Part shown: positions 31,867 through 39,759 of the stretch, in pieces
How the letters are laid out: the number at the start of each line of letters is the position of its first letter
How positions within the stretch are numbered: position 1 is the stretch's first letter
Assembly: GCA_902799075.1 (NCBI GenBank)
Contig: CADBYZ010000038.1
Location: forward strand, 1-48,195
From: Oscillospiraceae bacterium
Lineage (GTDB): Bacteria > Bacillota > Clostridia > Oscillospirales > Oscillospiraceae
Length of the DNA: 48,195 nt
Direction of reading: 5' to 3'
The notes under the pieces: generated by a model
The model's input: the letters and a program-made list of their open reading frames with translations, nothing else
Told to the model about the DNA's origin: nothing
Databases searched by the model: none
Translations under genes and position numbers: made by a program

Positions 31867-32940
31867 TCAGGTCTTGATCTCCAGCATGCTCTCGAGCAGG
31901 CCGTCGTCGGGGAAAACCATCATCTCCCGCACGCCGAGCTTTACGTCCTGCCCCTCGCGGAGGGTGCGGTAGGCAAAGCCGTTTGTGATCACACGCATGA
32001 GCGCCTCGCCCACACGCACGCGGCAGTCGTCCACGTCGCCGAGATAATACTGCTTCTCGAGTACCCCGTGCAGGACGCCGTCCTCGGCAAAGTACACGTT
32101 CTCGGGCCTTATCGCCACGTCTACCTTCCCGGTGCGCTCCCCCTCATAGGGGATGCTCTGCCCGCCCATCGCGGGAAAGACGACGCGCCCGTCTCTGACC
32201 TCACCCTTGAAGAAGTCCACCTTGCCGAGAAAGTCCGCCACAAACTGGTTGACGGGGGTGTTGTAGATGTCGATCGGCGAGCCGCACTGTTCGATGATGC
32301 CGCGGTTGATGAGAAAGATACGGTCGCTCATGGCCATGGCCTCGGTCTGGTCGTGGGTCACGTAGACCACCGTGATGCCGAGATTTTTCTGCAGTTCCTT
32401 GATCTCAAAGCGCATGGACTCCCGGAGCTTGGCGTCGAGGTTACTCAGCGGTTCGTCGAGAAGCAGGAGAGTGGGCTCGGCTACCAAAGCCCTTGCCAGG
32501 GCCACGCGCTGCTGCTGTCCGCCGGAGAGCTGGTTCGGGAAGCGCTCGGCGTACTGGCTCAGGTGCACAACGGCGAGTACCCTTTCCACCGCGCTCTTGA
32601 TCTCCGCCTTCGGCGTGTGCCGGATAGTCAGCGGGTAGGCCACGTTGTCGAACACATTCATGTGCGGCCACACGGCGTAGCTCTGGAACACCATGCCCAC
32701 GCCGCGCTTTTCCGGCGGCACGAAGGTCTTCCCGCCGGAGACGAGCTGCCCGCCTATATAGATTTCGCCGCTCGTCGGCTTTTCAAAGCCCGCGATCATG
32801 CGCAGCATGGTGGTCTTGCCACAGCCCGACGGGCCGAGCAGCGTGATGAATTCGCCGTCCTGAAATTCCGCGTCAAACGCCTTGAGCACAACATTGTCCC
32901 CAAAAGCTTTGGTGACGTTCTTGATTGTCACAGTTGCCAT
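31867..32940 (-). CDS. Fbp/Pot-type ABC importer ATPase
   Basis: The 357-residue protein has all ABC motifs: Walker A GPSGCGKTT (36-44), Q-loop FQSYAVWPHM, signature LSGGQQQR, Walker B LLLLDEP and H-loop THDQTEAM. A C-terminal regulatory domain of the TOBE type (VDVAIRPENV) follows. It is closest to ferric-iron (FbpC), spermidine/putrescine and 2-aminoethylphosphonate importers. It is the last gene of a three-gene operon with a fused permease and a binding protein. Confidence 0.9.
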   Translation of the reverse strand: MATVTIKNVTKAFGDNVVLKAFDAEFQDGEFITLLGPSGCGKTTMLRMIAGFEKPTSGEIYIGGQLVSGGKTFVPPEKRGVGMVFQSYAVWPHMNVFDNVAYPLTIRHTPKAEIKSAVERVLAVVHLSQYAERFPNQLSGGQQQRVALARALVAEPTLLLLDEPLSNLDAKLRESMRFEIKELQKNLGITVVYVTHDQTEAMAMSDRIFLINRGIIEQCGSPIDIYNTPVNQFVADFLGKVDFFKGEVRDGRVVFPAMGGQSIPYEGERTGKVDVAIRPENVYFAEDGVLHGVLEKQYYLGDVDDCRVRVGEALMRVITNGFAYRTLREGQDVKLGVREMMVFPDDGLLESMLEIKT

Positions 32941-32953
32941 CAGTGGACCCCCT

Positions 32954-35443
32954 TCAAATGGAGAACTCGCCCTTGGTCAGGCGGTTGAGGATGAAATTCA
33001 GCAGCACGACGATCAGCAAAATGCCGAAGGCCATGGCGCAGCTCATGGGCTGGCTGGTAAAGGTCCAGTATTCGTAGAGCTGGAAGCCGATGGTTTTGGT
33101 GGTGCTGGAGTAGAGAAGCGTCGTCATGGAAAGCTCATAGAAGCAGGGGATAAAGATCAGAAACCAGCCCGCCGCGATGGAGGGGAAGATGAGCGGCCCC
33201 GTGATTTTGAACATCGTGCGCAGCCAGCTTGCGCCCGAGACCTGGCTGCTTTCCTCGAGGGAGACATGGATCTGGCTCATGGCGGACACCACCGTGCGCA
33301 TGCCCATCATCAGGTACTTGATGAGGTAGGCGATGATCATGATGTAGGCCGTGTTGTAGATATTGATGCCGAAGTTGCCCTTCATGGTCATGATGAGGCC
33401 CAGCGCGATGACGACCGACGGCGTGCCGGAGCCGAGAGTGATCATGAAGTCCGGGAGCTTGCGGCCCCGGATGCGGGTGCGCTGCAGAAGATAGCTCATG
33501 GTGCAGGCGATCACGATGCCCACGGTCGCGGCGACGGAGGCGTAGAGCAGTGAGTTTTTGAGGCTGTTGAGGGTCTCTACCCTTGCAAAGACCGTCTTCC
33601 AGTTCGTGAGCGTAAAGTTTGCATTCGCCAGCACGCTCTTGCCCACGTCGACCTTGAAGGAGGTCAAAAGGATCGTTGCAAAGGGGATGAGGATCACGAG
33701 CACCGCAAAGAGCGACACCAGCACGGTCAGCGGCACGCGCCATTTCCGAAGCTCCACCAGCGTGGGCTGTACGGACTTGCCGGACACGGTGATATACTGC
33801 CGCCTTGCCAGCACCACGTCGGAAATGAACAGGATGATGACCGCAAGCACCATCAGGAATACCGCCATGCCGGTGGCGTCATTGAGGCCCTGCTGGCCGA
33901 GCGAGACATATTCCACGATGCGCGTTGTCACGGTATGGACACGCCCGGGGCTTCCGATGATGGAGGGGATGCCGTAGCAGCTCATGGCGCTGACAAAGAC
34001 CAGCAGCGCGCCGGAAATCAGCGACGGCAGCATCATCGGCAGCGTCACGGTGAACACCGTCTTGAGCGGGGATGCGCCGCTGATGCGGCTTGCCTCCTCG
34101 AGCGAGGGGTCCATCTTCTCCATGGCGCGGCTGATGGTGATGAAGGCGTAGGGGTAGTAAAAGCTCGTCAACACCCAGATCATGCCGGGCAGGGTGTAGA
34201 CATTCAGCGGCCCCGGGGCGTTAGAGAGATGCAGCAGCGCCCGCAGCCAGCGGTTCATGGTGCCGACGTTGGGATTCAATAAACGCAGCCAGGCCATGGC
34301 TCCCACGTAGGGCGGCACCATGTACGTCAGCACGAACAGCGCCCGGAAAAACTTCCGCCCGTAAAGATCGGTCCTGCCCACAAGCCAGGCCAGCGGGAAG
34401 GCCAGGAGCGTGCCGAAGATCATGGTCATGGTCGCGGCGATGAGGGTGTTTTTCACCGCGTCCAGGTTCAGCGAATAGGTGTACAGGCGGCGTATGGTCT
34501 CGAGCGAGAAGCTCCCGTTCGGGAAAAACGCCTTGAAGAGCATGTACACCAGCGGCAGCATCTGAAACAGCAGCAGGAAGTCCACGATCAACAGGATGAT
34601 GAGCCACTTCACATCGAGCTTCCACACCCGCTCGCCCATCATCAGCAGGGCCAGCAGCAGGGCGTCAACGGAGACGAGCACGCCGATCAAAATCGCCGTG
34701 CGTCCGTGGCCGACCACAAGCTGCTGCAGGGCGTTGACCTCGCCGCGGGCGATCATGCGGAAGGCGTCGAGCTGAGCGCCCTTGTCGCGCACGGTCTTCT
34801 TGAGCATGTTGACCCACTCGGTCACGCCCGCGTCCTGGGACCCGGCGCTGACAAACAGGGCCTGCATCAGCATGGCCTCACGCTCTGTGCCCTCAAGGTC
34901 CCCGACGAGCTTCTGCGCGGCTTTGGGAACGTCCGCCGTCTCGTCGAGCAGGCACTTTAATAGCTCGGCGCGAAAGGCGGCGGCGTCCTCCCCCGAGAGG
35001 GCGGTGACAGCCTTGCGGTTGGCGGTGCTGACCTTCGGCCCGGCGGTGAGATAGCTTGCGAAGAGGAGCTTGTGCATGAGCTCCTCGCGCCCGTTGTCGC
35101 CGGCGGAGGCAAGCAGCTCCTCAAGCGCCTCGCCGCCGCCCTTCTTCTGCTTTTCCCAGGTCGCGGAGAGCAGTTCGGCGGTCACATCGTCCACGCGCTG
35201 CCGGTCCTCGTCAGACAGGGCTTTGAGCCCGGGCAGCAGCGTTTCATCCCAGGCGCTGTCCGTTTCCTTCGACAGGTGATAGATCGCCTGATAGGCAGAC
35301 TCCGAGCTGAAGCCGGACTGCTTGTAAAGGCGCATGGCCTGCACGCCGTTGAAAATGATCCCCACGCCCAGCAGGAACAGGAGGATCAACAGGAGCTTGA
35401 CCGCAAGCGCCGCGCGGTTTCTGGTCTGTAAGCTTGTTTGCAT
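32954..35443 (-). CDS. Fused two-domain ABC permease (FbpB type) with N-terminal extracytoplasmic insert
   Basis: The 829-residue protein has two BPD-type permease domains in one chain, as in FbpB. The EAA-loop-like segments are EEASRISGASPLKTVFTVTLPM in the first half and EESSQVSGASWLRTMFKITGPL in the second. Before them lies an unusual segment: one transmembrane helix (about 13-35), a roughly 210-residue Lys/Glu/Ala-rich helical region, probably outside the membrane, and another helix near 245-265. The ATG at 35443 is chosen since AAGAAGG is seven bases upstream; ATGs at 35449 and 35470 are too close to it or upstream of it. The gene begins 67 bp after the binding-protein gene. Confidence 0.88.
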   Translation of the reverse strand: MQTSLQTRNRAALAVKLLLILLFLLGVGIIFNGVQAMRLYKQSGFSSESAYQAIYHLSKETDSAWDETLLPGLKALSDEDRQRVDDVTAELLSATWEKQKKGGGEALEELLASAGDNGREELMHKLLFASYLTAGPKVSTANRKAVTALSGEDAAAFRAELLKCLLDETADVPKAAQKLVGDLEGTEREAMLMQALFVSAGSQDAGVTEWVNMLKKTVRDKGAQLDAFRMIARGEVNALQQLVVGHGRTAILIGVLVSVDALLLALLMMGERVWKLDVKWLIILLIVDFLLLFQMLPLVYMLFKAFFPNGSFSLETIRRLYTYSLNLDAVKNTLIAATMTMIFGTLLAFPLAWLVGRTDLYGRKFFRALFVLTYMVPPYVGAMAWLRLLNPNVGTMNRWLRALLHLSNAPGPLNVYTLPGMIWVLTSFYYPYAFITISRAMEKMDPSLEEASRISGASPLKTVFTVTLPMMLPSLISGALLVFVSAMSCYGIPSIIGSPGRVHTVTTRIVEYVSLGQQGLNDATGMAVFLMVLAVIILFISDVVLARRQYITVSGKSVQPTLVELRKWRVPLTVLVSLFAVLVILIPFATILLTSFKVDVGKSVLANANFTLTNWKTVFARVETLNSLKNSLLYASVAATVGIVIACTMSYLLQRTRIRGRKLPDFMITLGSGTPSVVIALGLIMTMKGNFGINIYNTAYIMIIAYLIKYLMMGMRTVVSAMSQIHVSLEESSQVSGASWLRTMFKITGPLIFPSIAAGWFLIFIPCFYELSMTTLLYSSTTKTIGFQLYEYWTFTSQPMSCAMAFGILLIVVLLNFILNRLTKGEFSI

Positions 35444-35464
35444 GCGCATACCTTCTTTACAGAA

Positions 35465-35493
35465 GGGCAAAGAGACTTAACGCCTCTTTGCCC
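35465..35493 (-). promoter_or_regulatory. Intercistronic stem-loop between binding-protein and permease genes
   Basis: GGGCAAAGAG pairs perfectly with CTCTTTGCCC around a 9-base loop with no T-run. Hairpins of this kind between binding-protein and permease genes commonly stabilise the upstream message or reduce downstream expression; that role is inferred. Confidence 0.65.
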
Positions 35494-35510
35494 CAAAGGA
35501 TGAAATCAGT

Positions 35511-36590
35511 TTACTTTGCCGTGACGATCTCCGTCCAGGCGGTGTTGATGGCCTCGCGGTTGTGGTAGGCGTTCTCCCAGTCCACGCCCAGGTCCTTCCT
35601 GATGAGCTCCTCGGTGTCGATGGAGCCGTAGGGGATGTCCTTCATGCCCTTGAACACGGAGTGCATGTAGCCCTGCATGATGAGCTTCTGGGCTTCCTCG
35701 CTCAAAAACCACTGCTCGACCGCCTCGCAGGCCTCGGTGTTGACGTTCTTGCTGTGCTCCTCGGCGACGGTCATGACGGTGGAGGGGATGAGCACCACGC
35801 CGTCATCGGGGTAGATGCAGGCGATGTTGGTGATGGGCTTGCCGGCGTCCTCGGCCTCCTTGAGGACCTTGAGGATGGACTCCTCCAGGATCATGATGGC
35901 GGCGCACTCGCCGGTCTGAAGCTTGGTGATGGCGGTGGAGCCGGACTCGATCATGACGTTGTTGGCGGCGAGCCCCTTGAGATAATCCTTGCCGTAGTGG
36001 TTATCCTGCGTGAGAGAGGCGACGGCGGCAAAGGTGGTGCCGCTGGACATGGGGTTGCCCATGGAAATGTAGCCCTTGAGGGCGGGGTCGTTTGCAAAGT
36101 CCTTGAAGCTGTGGGGGATGGTCACGCCCTTGGCGGCCCATTCGTCCACCATGTCCGGGTTGTAGGCCAGGACCATGTTGCACACGCGCACGGGATACCA
36201 GTAGCCCTCCTCGTCATAGGGGAAGCGGAGGAGATCCTCGGGATCGTCGATGTCGACGGGCTCGAGATAACCGGCCTCCTTGAGCTCGAGGGACAGGGCG
36301 GGCTCGGCTACCAGCATCATGTCGCAGTCGAGGGCGCCGGTCTCCATCTCACCGTAGATCTTGGTGATGAGGGAGCTGGTGCCGCCGTAAAAGAAGAAGC
36401 TGCCGTCGTTGCCGGGCTTGAGATTGGGGAATTCCTTTTTCAGCGCCTCGTCCAGCATGTCCAGCACGAACTGGTACATGGAGGAGTAGATGACGATTTC
36501 GCCCTCCACATCCTCGTTGACGGCGAAGGCCGCCGGGCACAGGGACAGGAGCATGGCAAGCGTAAGCGCGAGCGCCAGGATTTTTTTCAT
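35511..36590 (-). CDS. Extracellular solute-binding protein (Fbp-type importer)
   Basis: The 359-residue protein has a signal peptide (MKKILALALTLAMLLSLCPAAFA) without a lipobox cysteine. The mature part starts EGEIVIYSSMYQFVLDML, typical of class-II iron/phosphonate binding proteins, and continues with CDMMLVAEP, YNPDMVDEW and MGNPMSSGTTFAA. It captures the substrate outside and hands it to the downstream permease. Iron(III) is the default guess from the family; 2-aminoethylphosphonate or a polyamine is possible. How a protein without a lipid anchor is retained is unclear. GGAGG nine bases before the ATG at 36590 sets the start. Confidence 0.85.
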   Translation of the reverse strand: MKKILALALTLAMLLSLCPAAFAVNEDVEGEIVIYSSMYQFVLDMLDEALKKEFPNLKPGNDGSFFFYGGTSSLITKIYGEMETGALDCDMMLVAEPALSLELKEAGYLEPVDIDDPEDLLRFPYDEEGYWYPVRVCNMVLAYNPDMVDEWAAKGVTIPHSFKDFANDPALKGYISMGNPMSSGTTFAAVASLTQDNHYGKDYLKGLAANNVMIESGSTAITKLQTGECAAIMILEESILKVLKEAEDAGKPITNIACIYPDDGVVLIPSTVMTVAEEHSKNVNTEACEAVEQWFLSEEAQKLIMQGYMHSVFKGMKDIPYGSIDTEELIRKDLGVDWENAYHNREAINTAWTEIVTAK

Positions 36591-36637
36591 TTGCTTGAAC
36601 CTCCGTTCATATTTTTTTGAGAAAACCAGACAGGTGT

Positions 36638-36666
36638 ATTTTACCACAGCAGGGCCGCGCTGTCCA
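36638..36666 (-). promoter_or_regulatory. Promoter of the Fbp-like operon
   Basis: On the minus strand TGGACA (36666-36661), a 17-bp spacer and TAAAAT (36643-36638) precede the binding-protein gene by about 48 bp. I looked for but did not see a clear Fur-type inverted repeat over it. Confidence 0.65.
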
Positions 36667-36739
36667 TAAAAAACCTTGGGGCCGCGCATTTTCCTCAGGA
36701 AAATATTTCTAAAACCTTGTAAAAACTTCACATTGCCAC

Positions 36740-36769
36740 TTGCCATTCAAGCCCGGTTTCATGTATAAT
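36740..36769 (+). promoter_or_regulatory. Promoter of the GGDEF-EAL gene
   Basis: TTGCCA (36740-36745), an 18-bp spacer and TATAAT (36764-36769) lie 38 bp before the start. Confidence 0.55.
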
Positions 36770-36807
36770 ATGTCAGTAAACGAAAAAAAACAGAGAGGGG
36801 TCAGCTT

Positions 36808-38589
36808 ATGTACATCTTTCCGGAAGATATGAGACGGTATTATGAGAGCAGCCCGCTCTCCTTTGTGTATTATGAGGTGAAGGACGAAGTGGCCGTGCCG
36901 CTGCTCGCATCGGACGGCTTCTGCAAGAATGTCGGCGTTGACCGGGAGCATCTGTTTCCGTGGCTGTCGAGCGGGATGTTCGAGCGCATGCACCCGGATG
37001 ATGTGGGCGTGGTATCCAAAATCAGCCGGGACTTCATGCGCCGCGAGGGACCCTATGACGTGATCTTCCGCTGCCGCCTCGGCGGGGACTACCAGTATAT
37101 CCACGGCTACGGCAAGTGGCAGCGCATGCCCGACGGGGAGGAGCTCGCGGTGATCGGCTACCTGAACGTCACGGAGACAAAGGATAAGATGATCACCATT
37201 ACGCAGAACTACGATCTGTTCCGTAAGGATCTGTTTTACAGTGACCCGCTGACAGGCCTGCCGAATCTCAACTATTTCCACGAGTTCGGCGATGAGCGGG
37301 CGCGCGTGCTGTATGCGCAGGAGAAAAAGCCGGTGCTGCTGTTTGCCGACATCTATTCCATGCAGTCCTACAACAACCGCTACGGCGTGCAGGAGGGCGA
37401 CGAGCTTCTGCGTCTGGCGGGCGCTTCCCTGAAGGCGTCCTTTCCGGATGCGCTGCTGGTGCGCGGGGCCATCGACCGCTTCATCCTCATCACCGAGCTT
37501 ACAAGCCCTGAGGAGCTCACCGCCGGGATCCAAAAGGCAAACGCCAGGATCAAGAACGAGGCAAAGGGAATCACCTCCGGTATCCGCGTCGGTATCTGCG
37601 AGATCGGCGAGAACCAGAGCGCCACCGAGGCGCTGGATCACGCCCGCCATGCCATGCGCCGCATCAATAACGACCTGACGCGCACCTGGGCGTTCTTCTC
37701 CCAGGCGGCGGATGATCTCTACTGGAAGAAGCGCTATATTATCGAAAACTTTGACCGGGCGCTGGAAAAGCGTTGGATCAAGGTCTATTATCAGGGCATC
37801 ACCCGCGTCAGCTCTCAGAAGATCGCGGCGATGGAAGCGCTGGCCAGATGGGTGGATCCGGTGCGCGGCATCATCTCCCCGGCGGATTTCATCCCCACCC
37901 TGCAGGAGTATCACCAGCTTTACAAGCTCGATCTCTACATGTTCGAGCAGGTGTGCCGGGAGATACCCATACGCCACAAAAACGGGCTGCCGATCGTGCC
38001 GGTATCGGTGAACTTCTCCCGTCAGGACTTTGACCACATGGACATTGTGACCAGCATGAACGCGCTTTACGAAAAATATGAGCTTTCCCGTTATGTGAGC
38101 AAAGATTTCTTTATCGTCGAGATCACCGAGCAGGACATGGCCATGGGCGCCGAGCGCTTCCGTGAGCAGCTCCGGCACATCCAGGAAAACGGCTACGGCC
38201 TGTGGCTGGACGACTTCGGCAGCGGCTACTCCGCCATCAACATGTTCAGTCAGTTTCAGTTTGACCTCATCAAGTACGACATGGAGCTGCTGCGCCACCT
38301 GGAGGATAACGGCGGCATCAACCGCGTCATCCTCCGGGAGCTTGTGCAGGTCGCAAAGAAGCTGGGGCTGCATACACTCATCGAGGGCCTGGAGGATACC
38401 GACCAGCTCAGCTTTGTGCGAGGCATCGAGTGTGAGCTTGCGCAGGGCTACTATTATTCCCGGCCCGAGCCGCTGGACGATCTGCTGTTTCGCATCAGGG
38501 GCGGGCAGCCGGTAAAGGACTACGAGACCCCCGAGGAGCGGGCGGTCTTCCGCAGAAGCTGGCAGGGAGACAACGAAAGTGAAAAGTGA
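36808..38589 (+). CDS. PAS-GGDEF-EAL protein: probable c-di-GMP phosphodiesterase
   Basis: The 593-residue protein has an N-terminal PAS-like sensor (about 10-125), a GGDEF-fold domain (about 140-300) and an EAL domain (about 310-575). The GGDEF site is degenerate, reading RGAIDRF (219-225), so cyclase activity is unlikely. The EAL domain keeps its catalytic set: E343-A-L-A-R, the Asn of SVNFS, EITE, DDFGSG (468-473), LIKYD, EGLED and AQGYYYSRP. It should therefore cleave c-di-GMP, with the GGDEF part perhaps sensing GTP. No transmembrane helix is seen. Its 3' end runs into five copies of a 7-bp repeat. Confidence 0.88.
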   Translation: MYIFPEDMRRYYESSPLSFVYYEVKDEVAVPLLASDGFCKNVGVDREHLFPWLSSGMFERMHPDDVGVVSKISRDFMRREGPYDVIFRCRLGGDYQYIHGYGKWQRMPDGEELAVIGYLNVTETKDKMITITQNYDLFRKDLFYSDPLTGLPNLNYFHEFGDERARVLYAQEKKPVLLFADIYSMQSYNNRYGVQEGDELLRLAGASLKASFPDALLVRGAIDRFILITELTSPEELTAGIQKANARIKNEAKGITSGIRVGICEIGENQSATEALDHARHAMRRINNDLTRTWAFFSQAADDLYWKKRYIIENFDRALEKRWIKVYYQGITRVSSQKIAAMEALARWVDPVRGIISPADFIPTLQEYHQLYKLDLYMFEQVCREIPIRHKNGLPIVPVSVNFSRQDFDHMDIVTSMNALYEKYELSRYVSKDFFIVEITEQDMAMGAERFREQLRHIQENGYGLWLDDFGSGYSAINMFSQFQFDLIKYDMELLRHLEDNGGINRVILRELVQVAKKLGLHTLIEGLEDTDQLSFVRGIECELAQGYYYSRPEPLDDLLFRIRGGQPVKDYETPEERAVFRRSWQGDNESEK

Positions 38590-38613
38590 AAAGTGAAAAG
38601 TGGAAAGTGAAGA
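38574..38613 (+). repeat. Heptanucleotide repeat (AGTGAAA-type, about five copies)
   Basis: Three exact AGTGAAA units and two near-copies run across the stop codon of the EAL gene, so copy changes would alter only its last few residues. Confidence 0.75.
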
Positions 38614-38692
38614 TCTGGGGCGCTTTGCGCCGCTTGCAGTCATTGCGATGCGATGTCTTCACTCCGTTAATAAATATTAAGAAGTTCCGCCC

Positions 38693-38721
38693 TGTACAGG
38701 GACGGGAAAATATGCTATACT
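38693..38721 (+). promoter_or_regulatory. Possible upstream promoter of LysM peptide 1
   Basis: TGTACA (38693-38698), a 17-bp spacer and TATACT (38716-38721). It is independent of, and 43 bp upstream from, the TGTGACAG repeats. Confidence 0.4.
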
Positions 38722-38763
38722 GTGTACAGCCCGGAAGAAACGGGGGAAGAATCCATAGAGCTC

Positions 38764-38797
38764 TGTGACAGTTGTGTGACAGAAGCTGTGCTATGAT
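38764..38797 (+). promoter_or_regulatory. TGTGACAG direct-repeat promoter, copy A
   Basis: TGTGACAG occurs at 38764-38771 and 38775-38782 (11-bp period). Nine bases later comes TATGAT (38792-38797), preceded by TGTGC as an extended -10. No -35 hexamer has proper spacing, so an activator bound to the repeats is expected. It precedes the first GG-leader LysM gene. Confidence 0.75.
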
Positions 38798-38843
38798 AAA
38801 CACGCAATCCGGGCAAAAGAATAATAAAAAAGGAGATAACAAA

Positions 38844-39068
38844 ATGAATCCTATCAACGATCAGGACATGTCCAAGGTCGCCGGCGGCGGCGCAAACGGC
38901 AACTTCTGGCAGGAAGGCGCTGCGATCTACTACCGCATCGCTCCCCGGGATACCCTCTCTGAGATCGCCCTGCGCGCGCAGGTCCCCATGAGCCAGATCC
39001 TGGCCCTCAACCCCAGCATCAAGAACCCCGACGTCATCAGCGCCGGTGCCGTCATCCGCATCCGCTGA
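38844..39068 (+). CDS. Double-glycine leader peptide with LysM domain, copy 1
   Basis: The 74-residue product starts with a bacteriocin-type leader, INDQDMSKVAGG. Relative to the cleavage point after Gly15, hydrophobic residues fall at -4 (V12), -7 (M9) and -12 (I4), as peptidase-C39 exporters require. The mature part, about 59 residues, is a linker and one LysM domain (YYRIAPRDTLSEIALRA, ALNPSI, ISAGAVIRIR). LysM binds N-acetylglucosamine glycans, so the processed peptide should bind peptidoglycan or chitin-like polymers outside the cell. AAGGAGA is seven bases before the ATG at 38844; longer upstream starts lack a site. The leader/LysM combination recurs at 41877 and 47192. Confidence 0.8.
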   Translation: MNPINDQDMSKVAGGGANGNFWQEGAAIYYRIAPRDTLSEIALRAQVPMSQILALNPSIKNPDVISAGAVIRIR

Positions 39069-39078
39069 GTCATTGAAA

Positions 39079-39116
39079 GCAAAACAGCGAAGGCAGAAAT
39101 GCCTTCGCTGTTTTGC
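39079..39116. terminator. Strong bidirectional terminator after LysM peptide 1
   Basis: GCAAAACAGCGAAGGCA pairs perfectly over 17 bp with its inverse around GAAA. The stem carries A/T runs on its outer part, so it can stop the LysM gene and the minus-strand HAD operon. Confidence 0.88.
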
Positions 39117-39118
39117 GC

Positions 39119-39745
39119 TTATGCGCCGAATAGCTTACACAGCTCCGAAAGGTCACGCGCCACATGGCTCTCATATCCCGTGGGCTCTGTGGGACTGCCC
39201 GGGACCAGAAGCAGGATGCCGCCGATGGAAGCGTTTCGGGCGGCCTCCATGTCGAGACTGCGGTCGCCCACATAATAGCATTGCGCCGGGGCGAGCGCGT
39301 ATTTTTTCATCAGATACAAAATCGCGTCGGGCGCGGGCTTGCGGGGATAGCCGTCCAGGGCGGTCACGATCTCGGTAAAATACGGCAGCAGGCCGCAATT
39401 TTCCAGGATCGCCCGGCAGGAGGCGCCGCGGTGGGTGTACACAAAATGCCGGTGCCCCGCCTTTTGAAGGCGCGAAAGCGTCTCAAGCGCGTGGGGCATG
39501 GGGCGGATCTTTTCGATGCGTGTGTCGTTGAGCTCCTGAAAGCGCGCCTTGACGGACGCCGTGTGCGGCGTGTCGAGGCTTTCAAGAAAGCTCCCCACGG
39601 AGGTTTTGATCACATTCCGGTACACCGTGTCGGCGTCGATGGCGTACCCATATTCCGCGCAGGCGTCGATGACATTCGGGATAATGGCGGGGTAGGAGTC
39701 CACCAGCGTCCCGTCCATATCCCAGAGAAAGGAAAGACTCTCCAT
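39119..39745 (-). CDS. HAD-family phosphatase
   Basis: The 208-residue protein has the HAD nucleophile motif DMDGTLVDS (9-17), motif II THRG with its conserved Thr, a KPAPD motif III Lys and the GDRSLDME motif IV. The helical cap after motif I is that of the phosphoglycolate phosphatase/pyrophosphatase subgroup. The substrate is probably a small phosphorylated metabolite. The ATG at 39745 is chosen over a GTG at 39763 because GGAGG lies eight bases before it. It is the last gene of an operon with a glycosyltransferase and a GtrA-like protein. Confidence 0.82.
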   Translation of the reverse strand: MESLSFLWDMDGTLVDSYPAIIPNVIDACAEYGYAIDADTVYRNVIKTSVGSFLESLDTPHTASVKARFQELNDTRIEKIRPMPHALETLSRLQKAGHRHFVYTHRGASCRAILENCGLLPYFTEIVTALDGYPRKPAPDAILYLMKKYALAPAQCYYVGDRSLDMEAARNASIGGILLLVPGSPTEPTGYESHVARDLSELCKLFGA

Positions 39746-39759
39746 GCCGTTTGCCTCCG

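Noticed and set aside
31828-32988. A 386-codon plus-strand open frame over the ABC ATPase
   Set aside because: The minus-strand ATPase has every expected motif; the opposite frame has none and starts inside the operon terminator.
36591-36807. A Fur box controlling the Fbp-like operon
   Set aside because: No convincing 19-bp GATAATGATNATCATTATC-like inverted repeat is present; iron control and the iron substrate remain unproven.
36709-38643. A 644-codon open frame on the minus strand opposite the GGDEF-EAL gene
   Set aside because: It is antisense to a gene with intact catalytic motifs, has no ribosome site, and is the usual stop-poor mirror frame of GC-rich coding DNA.
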